Assembly: GCA_026193675.1 (NCBI GenBank)
Contig: JAPHSO010000115.1
Location: 1-22,850, forward strand
Direction of reading: 5' to 3'
From: Gammaproteobacteria bacterium
GTDB taxonomy: Bacteria > Pseudomonadota > Gammaproteobacteria > Thiohalomonadales > Thiohalomonadaceae
DNA length: 22,850 bases
Position 1 is the first letter of the stretch, and the number at the start of each line of letters is the position of its first letter. The notes beneath the pieces are model-generated. The model ran no database searches. It was not told the DNA's origin and worked only from the letters and a program-made list of their open reading frames with translations. The position numbers were made by a program, and so were the translations under genes. Positions 1-8,515 of this stretch are shown piece after piece.

Positions 1-1108
1 CATCAACATAGCCCTTGAGTTGTAACGGCTGGCGAACGGCATACAGAATTGCGATCGCTACATAGAACAGGAAGAAGAGAATCAAGAAGGGTTCAGTCGT
101 GGCAAAGTGTTCAGGACGGTAGTATTGCAACCCCCAAACCGAACCAATAATAAAGGTAAATAGAAAACCGAGCAGATTAAGCTCTCGCCACGCCTTGAAC
201 CAGGCGATACCAAGGATGCCGCCGTTGAGCAATGCATAGTAAGAGAAGAGCATCACATGACTGCCATCACCGGTAGAAGTCAATACCGGTGCCAGAAATC
301 CACCACTAATTCCGAAGACGGCTAAGCTACGTGAATTTTGTAATAATGCCAGCAATGCCGAAAATGCCACCAGAGCCAGCATTAGGCCAAAGGCCATTCC
401 AACAGGTATTAAATGATAGAGCTTAGCTGAAGCATATACCGTGAGATATAAAAGACCTGTGCCTCCTCCCTGTATCAATAGCGCGTAGGCTAATCTCCTA
501 TGACGTAATCGCCATCCCGCAGCTATCAATGCTACTGCACCAAGTGCTGCTCCACTCAACCGCCATTCAATGGAGAGCAGGCTATGATCAGAGGCATATT
601 TAAGTAGGAAAGCGACGCCAAAGAAGAGCACTACAATACCAACACGCACCACCACATTGCCATCAAGGAAGAAATTTTTCACTGAGGAGAATAGTTTGCC
701 TTCTATAGCCTCAACACCTCTACTCCCCCATTCAGATTCAGAGCTGTCCTCACCCCATCCGGTAGCGATTTTTATACTCGACACATCTGACGGATTCACC
801 TTTGCGGCGACAGGTATTGTTATCTGCTCTTCATCAGATTTTTTAATCACTTCTTCAACAATAGACTTTTCAGTCACAGTTTCAGCAGCTACTTGGGTTT
901 TTTCTTCTTTGGTAGTTGTATCGTCAGGAGACTCAAAAAGTACTCTTTGAGCTAAATTGCAAAATTGTTTTTCAAGTTGACGCTGTTTTTGCGTCAAGTT
1001 GAAGTTATGCCCTAACAGATAGCCAATTAGACCACCGAATACAAAGCCTGATTCCCTATCGAGAATAGCGCCAATAACGGCACCTAAAATAAGAAGTAGC
1101 CACCCCAT
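1..1108 (-). CDS. DUF2339 family multi-membrane protein (partial, C-terminus outside window)
   Basis: The reading frame is open from an ATG at 1106-1108 to the window edge, about 369 codons. It starts MGWLLLILGAVIGAILDRES, with a short glycine-rich N-terminal hairpin segment (FVFGGLIGYLLG). A charged, coiled-coil-like and acidic linker follows (about residues 35-140). Then comes FFLDGNVVVRVGIVVLFFGV, which with the following successive hydrophobic helices and the GGGTGLLYLTVYA stretch is characteristic of DUF2339. Family members are usually 800-1000 residues, so well over half is missing. The function is unknown; it is an inner-membrane protein with many helices. A strong ribosome binding site (GGAGGAG, complement of 1115-1121) sits 6 bases upstream and fixes the start. 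No neighbour suggests a role. The family call is from recognised sequence pattern, not from a search. Confidence 0.85.
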   Translation of the reverse strand, partial: MGWLLLILGAVIGAILDRESGFVFGGLIGYLLGHNFNLTQKQRQLEKQFCNLAQRVLFESPDDTTTKEEKTQVAAETVTEKSIVEEVIKKSDEEQITIPVAAKVNPSDVSSIKIATGWGEDSSESEWGSRGVEAIEGKLFSSVKNFFLDGNVVVRVGIVVLFFGVAFLLKYASDHSLLSIEWRLSGAALGAVALIAAGWRLRHRRLAYALLIQGGGTGLLYLTVYASAKLYHLIPVGMAFGLMLALVAFSALLALLQNSRSLAVFGISGGFLAPVLTSTGDGSHVMLFSYYALLNGGILGIAWFKAWRELNLLGFLFTFIIGSVWGLQYYRPEHFATTEPFLILFFLFYVAIAILYAVRQPLQLKGYVD

Positions 1109-1408
1109 GTATATCTCCTCCTATTTGAAATATATTTACAATTGCAGAGTACATAAATAAGAAGTGAGGAAAGCCAATTACTCACTGCATTTTTCTCAAT
1201 GTATTTTTGTTATTAATTAAAAACAGCATACCTCATAATACATCCGCCCTTTATAAGGTAATTCCTACAAGATATTGACTTAAGGCTTCTCTCAAGCAAT
1301 TAACCGCTTTTTCCTGCTGCTAGCTGCGGTCTCAACCGGTGAAAGGGTCCATCATGCAGAAATAAAAAAACCAGCGACATGCGCTGGTTTTTTTTTCACA
1401 ACGCCTGT
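1109..1408. other. A+T-rich intergenic region
   Basis: 300 bases lie between the DUF2339 start and the stop of the small TPR-like gene. The region holds the DUF2339 ribosome binding site (1115-1121), a short inverted repeat AGTGAG/CTCACT (1163-1168 and 1181-1186), and the terminator at 1371-1396. I see no convincing small gene or RNA gene and no promoter with both hexamers well matched. Confidence 0.6.
1371..1396 (-). terminator. Rho-independent terminator of the minus-strand block
   Basis: A 6-bp perfect stem CCAGCG (1371-1376) / CGCTGG (1382-1387) has a 5-nt loop. On the plus strand it is flanked by seven A on the left (1364-1370) and nine T on the right (1388-1396). The minus-strand RNA therefore has a stem extended by A-U pairs and followed by a U-run, just 13 bases past the stop at 1409. 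The symmetry means it could also stop plus-strand transcription. Confidence 0.85.
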
Positions 1409-1822
1409 TTATTGCGCTTGCGCCAAAAGCTCTAACGCCTGGTTGGCATCAGTGACCAGTTTACTTTCAGGGTAGTCACTTAGAAATTTGTTAAAGGCAT
1501 TCTGCGCCCCTTCAGTATTACCGGACTCATAGAGAACCAGAGCATTTTCAAAATCGCCAAGCTCCTTGGGGTCGATCTCTTTGATGGCGATTTCACCTTT
1601 CCAGTAGAGATCGTCTGACTCAACCAGCGCACCACGTACACCTCCAACAGCGGTGGTAGCCACCAGTTTCTTTTTGGGAGTGAATGTCTCAATCTTTTTT
1701 CTGAGGCTGTCCCAAAGGCTGGTTGATTCCTCTTTTGGTTGATTGGTCTCTTCAGCATAGAGAGGTTGAGCGCAGACAGTAACGCCTAGTATCAGGGTTA
1801 GGGCTGTAATGATCTTCTTCAT
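1409..1822 (-). CDS. Small periplasmic TPR-like protein, unknown function
   Basis: 137 residues. The N-terminus MKKIITALTLILGVTVCAQP is a classic Sec signal peptide with a likely cleavage after PLYA. The cysteine inside it does not sit in a good lipobox, so I favour a soluble periplasmic protein. The middle has no recognised domain. The last 45 residues (FENALVLYESGNTEGAQNAF, then a second helix ending DANQALELLAQAQ) look like one TPR-type helical pair as in Tol-Pal-associated proteins. The start is at 1822 because GGAGC lies just upstream and the signal peptide begins there; the frame stays open upstream but would overlap the preceding gene. The gap to the large lipoprotein gene is 19 bases, so they are probably cotranscribed, and the terminator follows directly. 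It may work with that lipoprotein, which ends in TPRs too. Confidence 0.75.
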   Translation of the reverse strand: MKKIITALTLILGVTVCAQPLYAEETNQPKEESTSLWDSLRKKIETFTPKKKLVATTAVGGVRGALVESDDLYWKGEIAIKEIDPKELGDFENALVLYESGNTEGAQNAFNKFLSDYPESKLVTDANQALELLAQAQ

Positions 1823-1841
1823 AAAATGCTCCAATTTGCAC

Positions 1842-4800
1842 TTATAGTGTATTGAGTAGTTCGAGCGACATGACCCGATATTTCTTTTTGATGGATGAAT
1901 CGAGCTTGGTTGCCTTAATGAAGGCATCTTTAGCTTTGTCGACCTGTTTCATCAGTTTGTAGGTCTTGGCTAGATTGACCCATAGATAGGCATCATTCGC
2001 ATCAACTTGCGTTGCTGCGACATAGGCTTTGGCAGCGCCTTTAAGATCCTCATCAATAAATAACAAATTGCCGCGATTGTTAAGTGCGGCCGCATTTTTA
2101 GGATCTGACTTGATGATCTTATCGAAGTATTTCATCGACTCCTTACGGTCACCGGCCTTGGCAAGGATAATGCCGATCTGCAGATGAGCATTGATATCAT
2201 CTGGATTATTCTCGATGGCCTGACGGTAGCGGCGGATCTTGGTTTGGGTGCCGATCTTAAGAACACTCATGTATTCACCGGGATAGTTTGTCTCAATATT
2301 TTCTTTCGATACCGCGGTGGGTTTCCAGGTCGATTGAGGCAGGCTGGCTGGCTTGTAGGTGCGCCATGACTCCTGAATATTGAGAAGGCTGAGTCCCTGG
2401 TCTTTCCACTTATAGTAGTTCTGGCTGCCCATCTCCCATGCTTTGAGGAATGAGCTACCGACTACTGTGGTCTCAACAGGGATCCACAACATATCTTCGT
2501 GGATCACATACATATCATCCATGGTGTAGCCGTCAGCATCGGCCTGAATACCGGTGTTGAACATCATCAACATGTGGCCGGGTACCTCAACGACACGGGT
2601 CTCTACACCAAGACTTTCTAGTGATGCTGAGTAGAGCGCAACCAGATCATCACAGTCGCCAGATTTGCGCTCAAGGGTCTCACGGGGGTACTGAATGTAG
2701 TCGACAAAGTCGGTCTTACCCGAGGTGACCTGATAGGGATTGGTGGGATCCTGAATATAGGTGAGTCCCAGAACGCCGAGAGAGTTAAATACTGCGGCGG
2801 CCCACTGAGCCTTGATTTTGGTCTCTTTATATTGAGTGGCGATGGATCGTACATAGTTGATCAGTAGTGGATCCTTGGGGGTGATGAACGATGCAAAACG
2901 ATCGTGATCATCCCAGCTCAGGCGATGCTTCTCATAGACGTTAATCGCATGGTTTTTGGAGAAGACCTTTTCGGTATTGTTGACGAAGTAGGAGGCGGTC
3001 AACTCGGTCTGTACCGGCGTATCTTCTGTCACATTGAGAATATTATTATTGAAGACCGCCTTAAGTGTGATCTCTCTGCTTTCCCCGGGAGCGAGTTGAT
3101 CAATTTGTGAGCCGGTAGGGAAATCCATGAAATTCTTCAGGGTAAAACCGATCTTAATATTCTGCATATTATCGCCGGTGTTATTGGTCAGCTTGATGCG
3201 GCCAATCCCGTTTTCCTCATAAATTTTATAGGTGTTGGAGAAGACATCGCTCATCTCAACAATATCGAGCTCGAGCGGTGTGGTGGTGGCGACCAGCGTG
3301 GTCGCTGTGGCTGCTACCTTCTCCGATTCGATACCATCGCTACTGATGGCGGAGACATAGAAGGTGTAGTCGGTATCGGGGTCCAGTGAACGGATCTGAT
3401 AGTTGGCCTCATCGGTGGCCCCAATCTTGGCGAAAAGCTCTCCATTCTTCTTGTAGATGAGATAGCTGCTTGAGTAGCGCTCATCCAGTGGTTGCCACTT
3501 TAACTGCAACTGCCATGCTGCAGGGATTGCCTCAACCCCACTAAGTTTAGGTGGGGTGTATTGGGTGGTTTCAGCATCGACCAACAGATCCAGAGTACTC
3601 TCATAACCTTGATGGCTGGCAGCACTCACCAGGTAGTAGTAGCTCCTGTTGGCATCAAGATTTTTGTCGAGATATTGAGTCTCCTTTGACTGGGCAATTT
3701 TTGAGAATGGCCCTTCAGCACTTTCCGAGCGGTAGAGCTGATAATGATCGACATAGGGGAGTGTCGATCCCTTCCAGGTTAGGGTCACCGCATGCATACC
3801 ACCTTCAGCCATAACACTGGAAGGAGCTGCAGGTTTGCGCAGGGTGGTGAGAGTCTGTAGACGACCATTTTCTGAATCGGAGATGGTGTAGGTGTCGCCA
3901 TCTTTAGCCGAGATGGCAATCGGTTTACGGAACTGGCCAACACCACTACCCTCTCCGCCGACTGAGCGGAGGTAGCGACCTTTAAGGTCATAGATCTTAA
4001 TGCGGTTGTCATCAAGAACCAGAATCTCGCTGTTGTTGGCCATCACATCTACTGGCTCTTTCAGGTTACCGGGGCTATCACCGCTCTCACTATTGCTAAT
4101 CTGTCCCTTGGGCTCACCGTTAGCATTGTAGATAAAGATGCTGTTTTGAGATTTATCGATAACGTATAGATTATCGTAGGGATCCAGCGCGATGGCGGTC
4201 GGTTCATCTAATGGCTTCTCTTTATTCGTTGTCTTACGGATGGCGTTGATAAAGACGCCCTCTCCATTAAAGACCTGAATCCAGTGATTGTCCTGATCAG
4301 AGACAAAGATGAAGCCTTTACTAGAGATGGCGATATCGGTCGGCTCATCAAACTTTCCGGCGCCACTATCCCCAGAGACAAAGCTAAATAATCCCTCTGC
4401 CGAGCCAAATTTGCTTAAGACCTTACCATTGGCATCAATCTTAATAATGCGCTTCTTCTCACCATCGATGATCCAGGGGTATCCCTCTGGTGAGACGGCA
4501 ATCGAGAGAGGGGTAACGTTATCGATCTTTAACTCTTGGCTAATTTTGCCGTTACGGATTTTCAGGATCGACTTTTTATCATCATCAATCGCATAAAGAT
4601 TATCATCGCCATTCCAGGCAAATTTTCCCACCCTGGCCTTTGTTTCCCCCAGCCAGCGCACAGAATCTATGGTTGCAAGTCGACCCTTAATGGAGAGTGG
4701 TTTAGCCGCCTTGGTAGAGAACTGGTGAATCGAGTGGCGCTCTCGGTCGCCCACAAACAGCCCTTTATCGCCATTGGCAACAAGGCCGGTCAGGCTCTGA

Positions 4801-5624
4801 AATTGTGCCTTGCCTTTGCCCTTGGAGCCAAAGGTTGAGGTGAGACGGTGCTCAAAACTGTATTGATTGATGGTGTAGCTTGAGCGGTTAGCAACATAGA
4901 TTCCGGTCTTGGAGATGGTGAGATCGACCGACTCCCCGCTTTTGGGCAGCGTATTTTGGTAGCGACCTCTCTGGTCATAGACTTTGATCTTATAGTCGCT
5001 GGAATCGAGGGCATAGATACGACCAATAGGGTCGATCTCAATGTCTACAGGTTGGCTCAGTTCATAGGGGAGTCCTTTATCGGCAAATTTCTTTTTATTG
5101 TATGGATTTTGGCTGATATTCAGGCTCGATAGATAGACACCATTAACACCATAGAGTCGAATCAGGTTGTTACCGCTATCGGCGACATAGATGATCCCAT
5201 CATGGGCGGTGATTCCCTTGGGAGAGCTGAGTCGTATGTAGCCATCTCCTCCGCCGAAAGCCCCTTTTACCTTACCCTCCATCGAATACATCACCACCTG
5301 CTGAGTGCCGCTATCGACAACATAGATGGTGTTATCGGTGATGGTCAGCGCCTCCGGGCGGCGCAGCAGCTCTTTACCCTTGCTATCTTTTGTGGGCAGA
5401 GAGGAGATAGTCTCTCCTGCATCGTTAATAATTAGAACGGAGCCATCTTCCTGGGCCAGATAGAGACGCCCATCCCCCCAGTTGAGGAGTCGAGTGCTCT
5501 TTTTTCCTGTAGGAATATCGCCAATAAAATCGACACCAACCAGAGCGGCTGACGGCGGTAGTTCTGGTGCGGAGGCACATGCAAACAGAAACAGGGCAAG
5601 GGAGGAGACAATAATTTTACGCAT
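1842..5624 (-). CDS. Large lipoprotein: NHL propellers, two FN3 domains, transglutaminase-like domain, C-terminal TPRs
   Basis: About 1260 residues. The first 16 residues end in the lipobox LFAC, giving a lipid-anchored envelope protein. About residues 30-600 hold some 12 NHL/beta-propeller units (repeated patterns such as PTDIAISSKGFIFVSDQDNH), enough for two six-bladed propellers. Two fibronectin type III domains follow (about 600-690 and 692-783), then an Ig-like stretch (about 784-900). Next is a transglutaminase/protease-like fold with SGDCDDL (Cys near 991) and PGHMLMMF (His near 1017). The motif WIPVETT has Glu where the third catalytic Asp is usual. TPRs fill about 1140-1260. I chose the ATG at 5624; a GTG at 5636 would add four residues and neither has a strong ribosome binding site. 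The gene lies between a CHASE2 cyclase and a TPR-like gene. No substrate can be named. Confidence 0.85.
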   Translation of the reverse strand: MRKIIVSSLALFLFACASAPELPPSAALVGVDFIGDIPTGKKSTRLLNWGDGRLYLAQEDGSVLIINDAGETISSLPTKDSKGKELLRRPEALTITDNTIYVVDSGTQQVVMYSMEGKVKGAFGGGDGYIRLSSPKGITAHDGIIYVADSGNNLIRLYGVNGVYLSSLNISQNPYNKKKFADKGLPYELSQPVDIEIDPIGRIYALDSSDYKIKVYDQRGRYQNTLPKSGESVDLTISKTGIYVANRSSYTINQYSFEHRLTSTFGSKGKGKAQFQSLTGLVANGDKGLFVGDRERHSIHQFSTKAAKPLSIKGRLATIDSVRWLGETKARVGKFAWNGDDNLYAIDDDKKSILKIRNGKISQELKIDNVTPLSIAVSPEGYPWIIDGEKKRIIKIDANGKVLSKFGSAEGLFSFVSGDSGAGKFDEPTDIAISSKGFIFVSDQDNHWIQVFNGEGVFINAIRKTTNKEKPLDEPTAIALDPYDNLYVIDKSQNSIFIYNANGEPKGQISNSESGDSPGNLKEPVDVMANNSEILVLDDNRIKIYDLKGRYLRSVGGEGSGVGQFRKPIAISAKDGDTYTISDSENGRLQTLTTLRKPAAPSSVMAEGGMHAVTLTWKGSTLPYVDHYQLYRSESAEGPFSKIAQSKETQYLDKNLDANRSYYYLVSAASHQGYESTLDLLVDAETTQYTPPKLSGVEAIPAAWQLQLKWQPLDERYSSSYLIYKKNGELFAKIGATDEANYQIRSLDPDTDYTFYVSAISSDGIESEKVAATATTLVATTTPLELDIVEMSDVFSNTYKIYEENGIGRIKLTNNTGDNMQNIKIGFTLKNFMDFPTGSQIDQLAPGESREITLKAVFNNNILNVTEDTPVQTELTASYFVNNTEKVFSKNHAINVYEKHRLSWDDHDRFASFITPKDPLLINYVRSIATQYKETKIKAQWAAAVFNSLGVLGLTYIQDPTNPYQVTSGKTDFVDYIQYPRETLERKSGDCDDLVALYSASLESLGVETRVVEVPGHMLMMFNTGIQADADGYTMDDMYVIHEDMLWIPVETTVVGSSFLKAWEMGSQNYYKWKDQGLSLLNIQESWRTYKPASLPQSTWKPTAVSKENIETNYPGEYMSVLKIGTQTKIRRYRQAIENNPDDINAHLQIGIILAKAGDRKESMKYFDKIIKSDPKNAAALNNRGNLLFIDEDLKGAAKAYVAATQVDANDAYLWVNLAKTYKLMKQVDKAKDAFIKATKLDSSIKKKYRVMSLELLNTL

Positions 5625-5661
5625 CGGAGAGACCACTCTTATATTGACTAGCTATTGTTTG

Positions 5662-5667
5662 ATTATA
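5662..5667 (-). promoter_or_regulatory. Candidate -10 box for the large lipoprotein gene
   Basis: The complement strand reads a perfect TATAAT about 38 bases upstream of the chosen ATG. No good -35 lies at 16-18 bases. A small inverted repeat CCACGA/TCGTGG (5670-5675 and 5684-5689) lies just upstream of the box, where a regulator could bind. This would let the lipoprotein be expressed separately from the cyclase 110 bases upstream. Confidence 0.35.
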
Positions 5668-5745
5668 GGCCACGAATTTTCAGTCGTGGGTCGTCGAGTG
5701 TAACCAGAGTGGCCGGATCGATGCAAAGATTAACCTTGCAAATCC

Positions 5746-7788
5746 CTACTTATTTTCTCGGTCATAGACGCCATCCCATTCGCTGGGAGGTGGGCTGTCG
5801 ATAAAGGTATTGCAGCGTTCAATGTAGATCTGACAGGGTCGATCATCGGGTAGTAGTTCACTAATCGCATAGAACTGAGCTCTAGCCTCTTGCCAATTGC
5901 CAGAGCGGTAGAGCTGAAGGGCTTTCTGGAACTGCTCGATCTCCTCCTCAGATATCTCCGAAAGGGGATCAACCAGCTCATAGACCGTTACCGGGATCTG
6001 TTTTCCGATGACTCGAATGAGGTCTAGTTCGCGGTAGATAAACCTATCTTTGGTGAGCTGGTAGGTTGAGTCGGAGACCAGGAAATCGACATTATAGTAT
6101 TTGGCGCTACTCTCAAGCCGGGCGGCCAGGTTAACGGTGTCACCAATCACGGTGTATTCCATCTTCTTTCCGTGAGAGCCGATGTTGCCGGCAATCACCT
6201 CGCCGCTGTTGACTCCCCCTCTAAAGGCAAACGGCTCCTCTCCACTCTTTGCCCATTTAACGCTCAACTCGTTGAGCACCTGCTTCATCGCCAGTAGTGC
6301 ACCAATGGCGCGCTCGGCGTGATCCTCCTGGGTTAGTGGGGCACCCCAGTAGATCATGATGCCGTCACCGATGAACTTGTCGACAGTCCCATCATAGCTG
6401 TTAATCGCCCGAACCATTGCGGCCAGATATTCATTAAGGCGCTCAACCACCTCAAGCGGCGTGCGGTTTTCGGTAAAGGAGGTAAATCCTTTGATATCGG
6501 TAAAAATGATGGTGATCTCTTTGGTATCTCCGCCGATCTTGGCGGCATCTGGTTCACGCTCGAGTCTTGAGACCAGCTTGGGTGAGAGATAGCTGGAGAA
6601 CATGGAACGCATCTCTCGTGCGCGGCGCTCAAGAATCATATAACGGAAGCTGCCGCCCACCAGTAGTGAGGCGACAGCCGCCATCAGCGGGTAGATCATG
6701 CTGATCCAGTGCCCCTCGGTGAAAAACTGGTAGGTGACCCAGATATAGGCTGTTGAGAGCAGAAAAGTGATGGGAATGGCGATATAGAGCTTCAGTTTTG
6801 CGGTGAGATAGAAGGTGAGCAGCCCCAGCAGAATGATAAAGGTGATATCGAGCAGCGCCTCCAGACCGGTATGGCGGATGAAGCGATTGCTAATGATGTT
6901 GTCAGCAATGGTGGCATGCACCTCCACCCCGGGTGTGTTGCTGTGGAACGGGGTGACCCGCATATCGTAGATGCCGAGGGCGGTCGCCCCTAGAAAGAAT
7001 ATCTTGTTTTTAAGGAGTGCCGGATCGATACGTCCCTGACTGATATCGCTGAATGAATATTGAGGATAGATCCCAGCTGCACCGGTATAGTTGATCCACA
7101 TGGCGTAGTCTTCATCAACAGGAACACTGCGCCCAGCCAACTCAACTGAAAAGGGTGTGGGTGAGAATGTTTTCTTATCAAGAGCAACCATCGCCCCCAT
7201 CATGCCCAGTGATGGAACCAGCCTCCCCTCCGCTTCAATGAGCAGGATATTTCGGCGGTTGATGCCATCATCTTCAGGAACGAGGTTGATGTGACCAATC
7301 CCCATTGCCGCCTCTTCGATCAGTGGCAGTGAGCCGGTAGAGCCGGTCACCCTGAACTGCTGGTCAAAACTGAAGGTGGTGGCGAGCACCACATTACCCG
7401 CCTTGCGGATGGCATCGGCAAAGGCCCGGTCGATCACCTCATCCTGCGGCTCAGGATAGAAGGCATCAAACAGCACCGCCTTTGCTCCGGCAGCTGATAG
7501 ATTCTCAAGCAGGGGTATGTAGGCGCTACGTGTCCAGGGAAAACGCCCAAGCTCACCGATGCTTTTGTCATCAATGGCGATGATGGCGATCTGCTCGTTG
7601 GGTTTTATGGCGCCACGTATATTTTTAAAACGCAGGTCATAGGACTTCGCCTCAAATGCCTCAAGGAATGGGTTCTGGTTGTAGTAGAGGGCAACAATCG
7701 TAAAGGTGGTGATCAGCGCCAACAGCGTTGAGACCAGGGCCGACCTTCTGCTTAAAAATAGAGCGGTCTGTTCAGATAGTGATGCCAT
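5746..7788 (-). CDS. Membrane adenylate/guanylate cyclase with CHASE2 sensor
   Basis: 680 residues. Order: one N-terminal membrane helix (about 16-36); an extracytoplasmic CHASE2 domain (about 40-305, including AIIAIDDKSIGELGRFPWTR); three membrane helices (about 306-383); a class III cyclase domain (about 415-600); a C-terminal helical, TPR-like tail (from about 610). The catalytic set looks complete: metal-binding Asp in IIFTDIKGFTS (near 431) and in KFIGDGIM (near 475), with the Lys before it that favours ATP, and the transition-state Asn and Arg in DTVNLAARLE. It should make cAMP in response to an envelope signal. I start at the ATG at 7788, which begins MASLSEQTALF; a longer TTG start at 7842 would read into the upstream region. 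It is probably cotranscribed with, or functionally linked to, the downstream lipoprotein. The ligand is unknown. Confidence 0.9.
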   Translation of the reverse strand: MASLSEQTALFLSRRSALVSTLLALITTFTIVALYYNQNPFLEAFEAKSYDLRFKNIRGAIKPNEQIAIIAIDDKSIGELGRFPWTRSAYIPLLENLSAAGAKAVLFDAFYPEPQDEVIDRAFADAIRKAGNVVLATTFSFDQQFRVTGSTGSLPLIEEAAMGIGHINLVPEDDGINRRNILLIEAEGRLVPSLGMMGAMVALDKKTFSPTPFSVELAGRSVPVDEDYAMWINYTGAAGIYPQYSFSDISQGRIDPALLKNKIFFLGATALGIYDMRVTPFHSNTPGVEVHATIADNIISNRFIRHTGLEALLDITFIILLGLLTFYLTAKLKLYIAIPITFLLSTAYIWVTYQFFTEGHWISMIYPLMAAVASLLVGGSFRYMILERRAREMRSMFSSYLSPKLVSRLEREPDAAKIGGDTKEITIIFTDIKGFTSFTENRTPLEVVERLNEYLAAMVRAINSYDGTVDKFIGDGIMIYWGAPLTQEDHAERAIGALLAMKQVLNELSVKWAKSGEEPFAFRGGVNSGEVIAGNIGSHGKKMEYTVIGDTVNLAARLESSAKYYNVDFLVSDSTYQLTKDRFIYRELDLIRVIGKQIPVTVYELVDPLSEISEEEIEQFQKALQLYRSGNWQEARAQFYAISELLPDDRPCQIYIERCNTFIDSPPPSEWDGVYDRENK

Positions 7789-7852
7789 GAATTTCCATTT
7801 ATTGAACTTTGCTCTGGGGACTATAGATGATTCTTGCTGCAAAGCCTACGCC

Positions 7853-7864
7853 ATCAATATTGAT
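7853..7864. promoter_or_regulatory. 12-bp perfect palindrome in divergent intergenic region
   Basis: ATCAATATTGAT is perfectly self-complementary and lies in the middle of the 139-bp region between the divergent cyclase and LemA genes. The position fits an operator serving both genes. No clear paired -35/-10 could be assigned to either side, so this is only a candidate. Confidence 0.25.
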
Positions 7865-7927
7865 TGGACAGCTTTCTAGGGCTGGGTTACTTTTCGATAC
7901 AACGAATATTGAGCGTGAGGATGAGAG

Positions 7928-8503
7928 ATGGAGATCGGTAGTTTTATATTTTGGGGTGGGGTGCTGTTTATCGTCGGCTATCTGATTGTGATCTATAACA
8001 ATCTGGTGCGTATCAAGCACAATGTAACCAAGGCCTGGTCCAATATCGATGTACTGCTCAAGCAGCGCCATGATGAGCTGCCCAAGCTGGTTGAGGTCTG
8101 TAAACAGTACGCAAACTTTGAGCAGGAGACCCTTGAGAAGGTGATGCAGGCCCGTTCTGCAGTCTCTGCTGCACGTGAGCAGGGTGATGTTGGGGCGCTG
8201 GGTCCTGCGGAGACCCAACTTCGTCTGGGATTAGGAAATCTCTTCGCAGTCGCTGAGGCATACCCAGAGCTTAAGGCCAATGAGAGCTATCAACATCTGC
8301 AGAGCCGTATTAGTGGTCTGGAGGGTGCGATTGCCGATCGACGTGAGTTCTATAACGAGAGCGTCAATATCAATAATATTCGCATCGAACAGTTCCCGGA
8401 CCTCTTTATCGCACGGATGTTCGGCTTTGATGAGCGCAAGATGTTGCGCTTTAGTGAGGAAGAGAAGAAAGATGTGAATATTAAACAACTGTTTGACTCA
8501 TAG
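7928..8503 (+). CDS. LemA family protein
   Basis: 191 residues, the normal LemA length. A single N-terminal membrane helix (about 5-23) is followed by the family signature YNNLVRIKHNVTKAWSNIDV and RHDELPKLVEVCKQYANFE. The rest is a long helical body with NESYQHLQSRISGLEGAIAD and the RREFYNESVNINNIRIEQFP segment. LemA proteins are membrane-anchored with an extracytoplasmic alpha-helical bundle; their biochemical role is not established. The start has a good ribosome binding site (GAGGATGAGAG) just upstream. The gene is the first of a pair with the GIDE protein that follows 12 bases later. It is divergent from the CHASE2 cyclase gene. Confidence 0.93.
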   Translation: MEIGSFIFWGGVLFIVGYLIVIYNNLVRIKHNVTKAWSNIDVLLKQRHDELPKLVEVCKQYANFEQETLEKVMQARSAVSAAREQGDVGALGPAETQLRLGLGNLFAVAEAYPELKANESYQHLQSRISGLEGAIADRREFYNESVNINNIRIEQFPDLFIARMFGFDERKMLRFSEEEKKDVNIKQLFDS

Positions 8504-8515
8504 TATGTTTGATTA

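Noticed and set aside
7799..8218. 139-codon open frame on the minus strand opposite lemA
   Set aside because: It lies antisense to a well-recognised LemA gene, has no family-like sequence, and is typical of shadow frames in codon-biased DNA.
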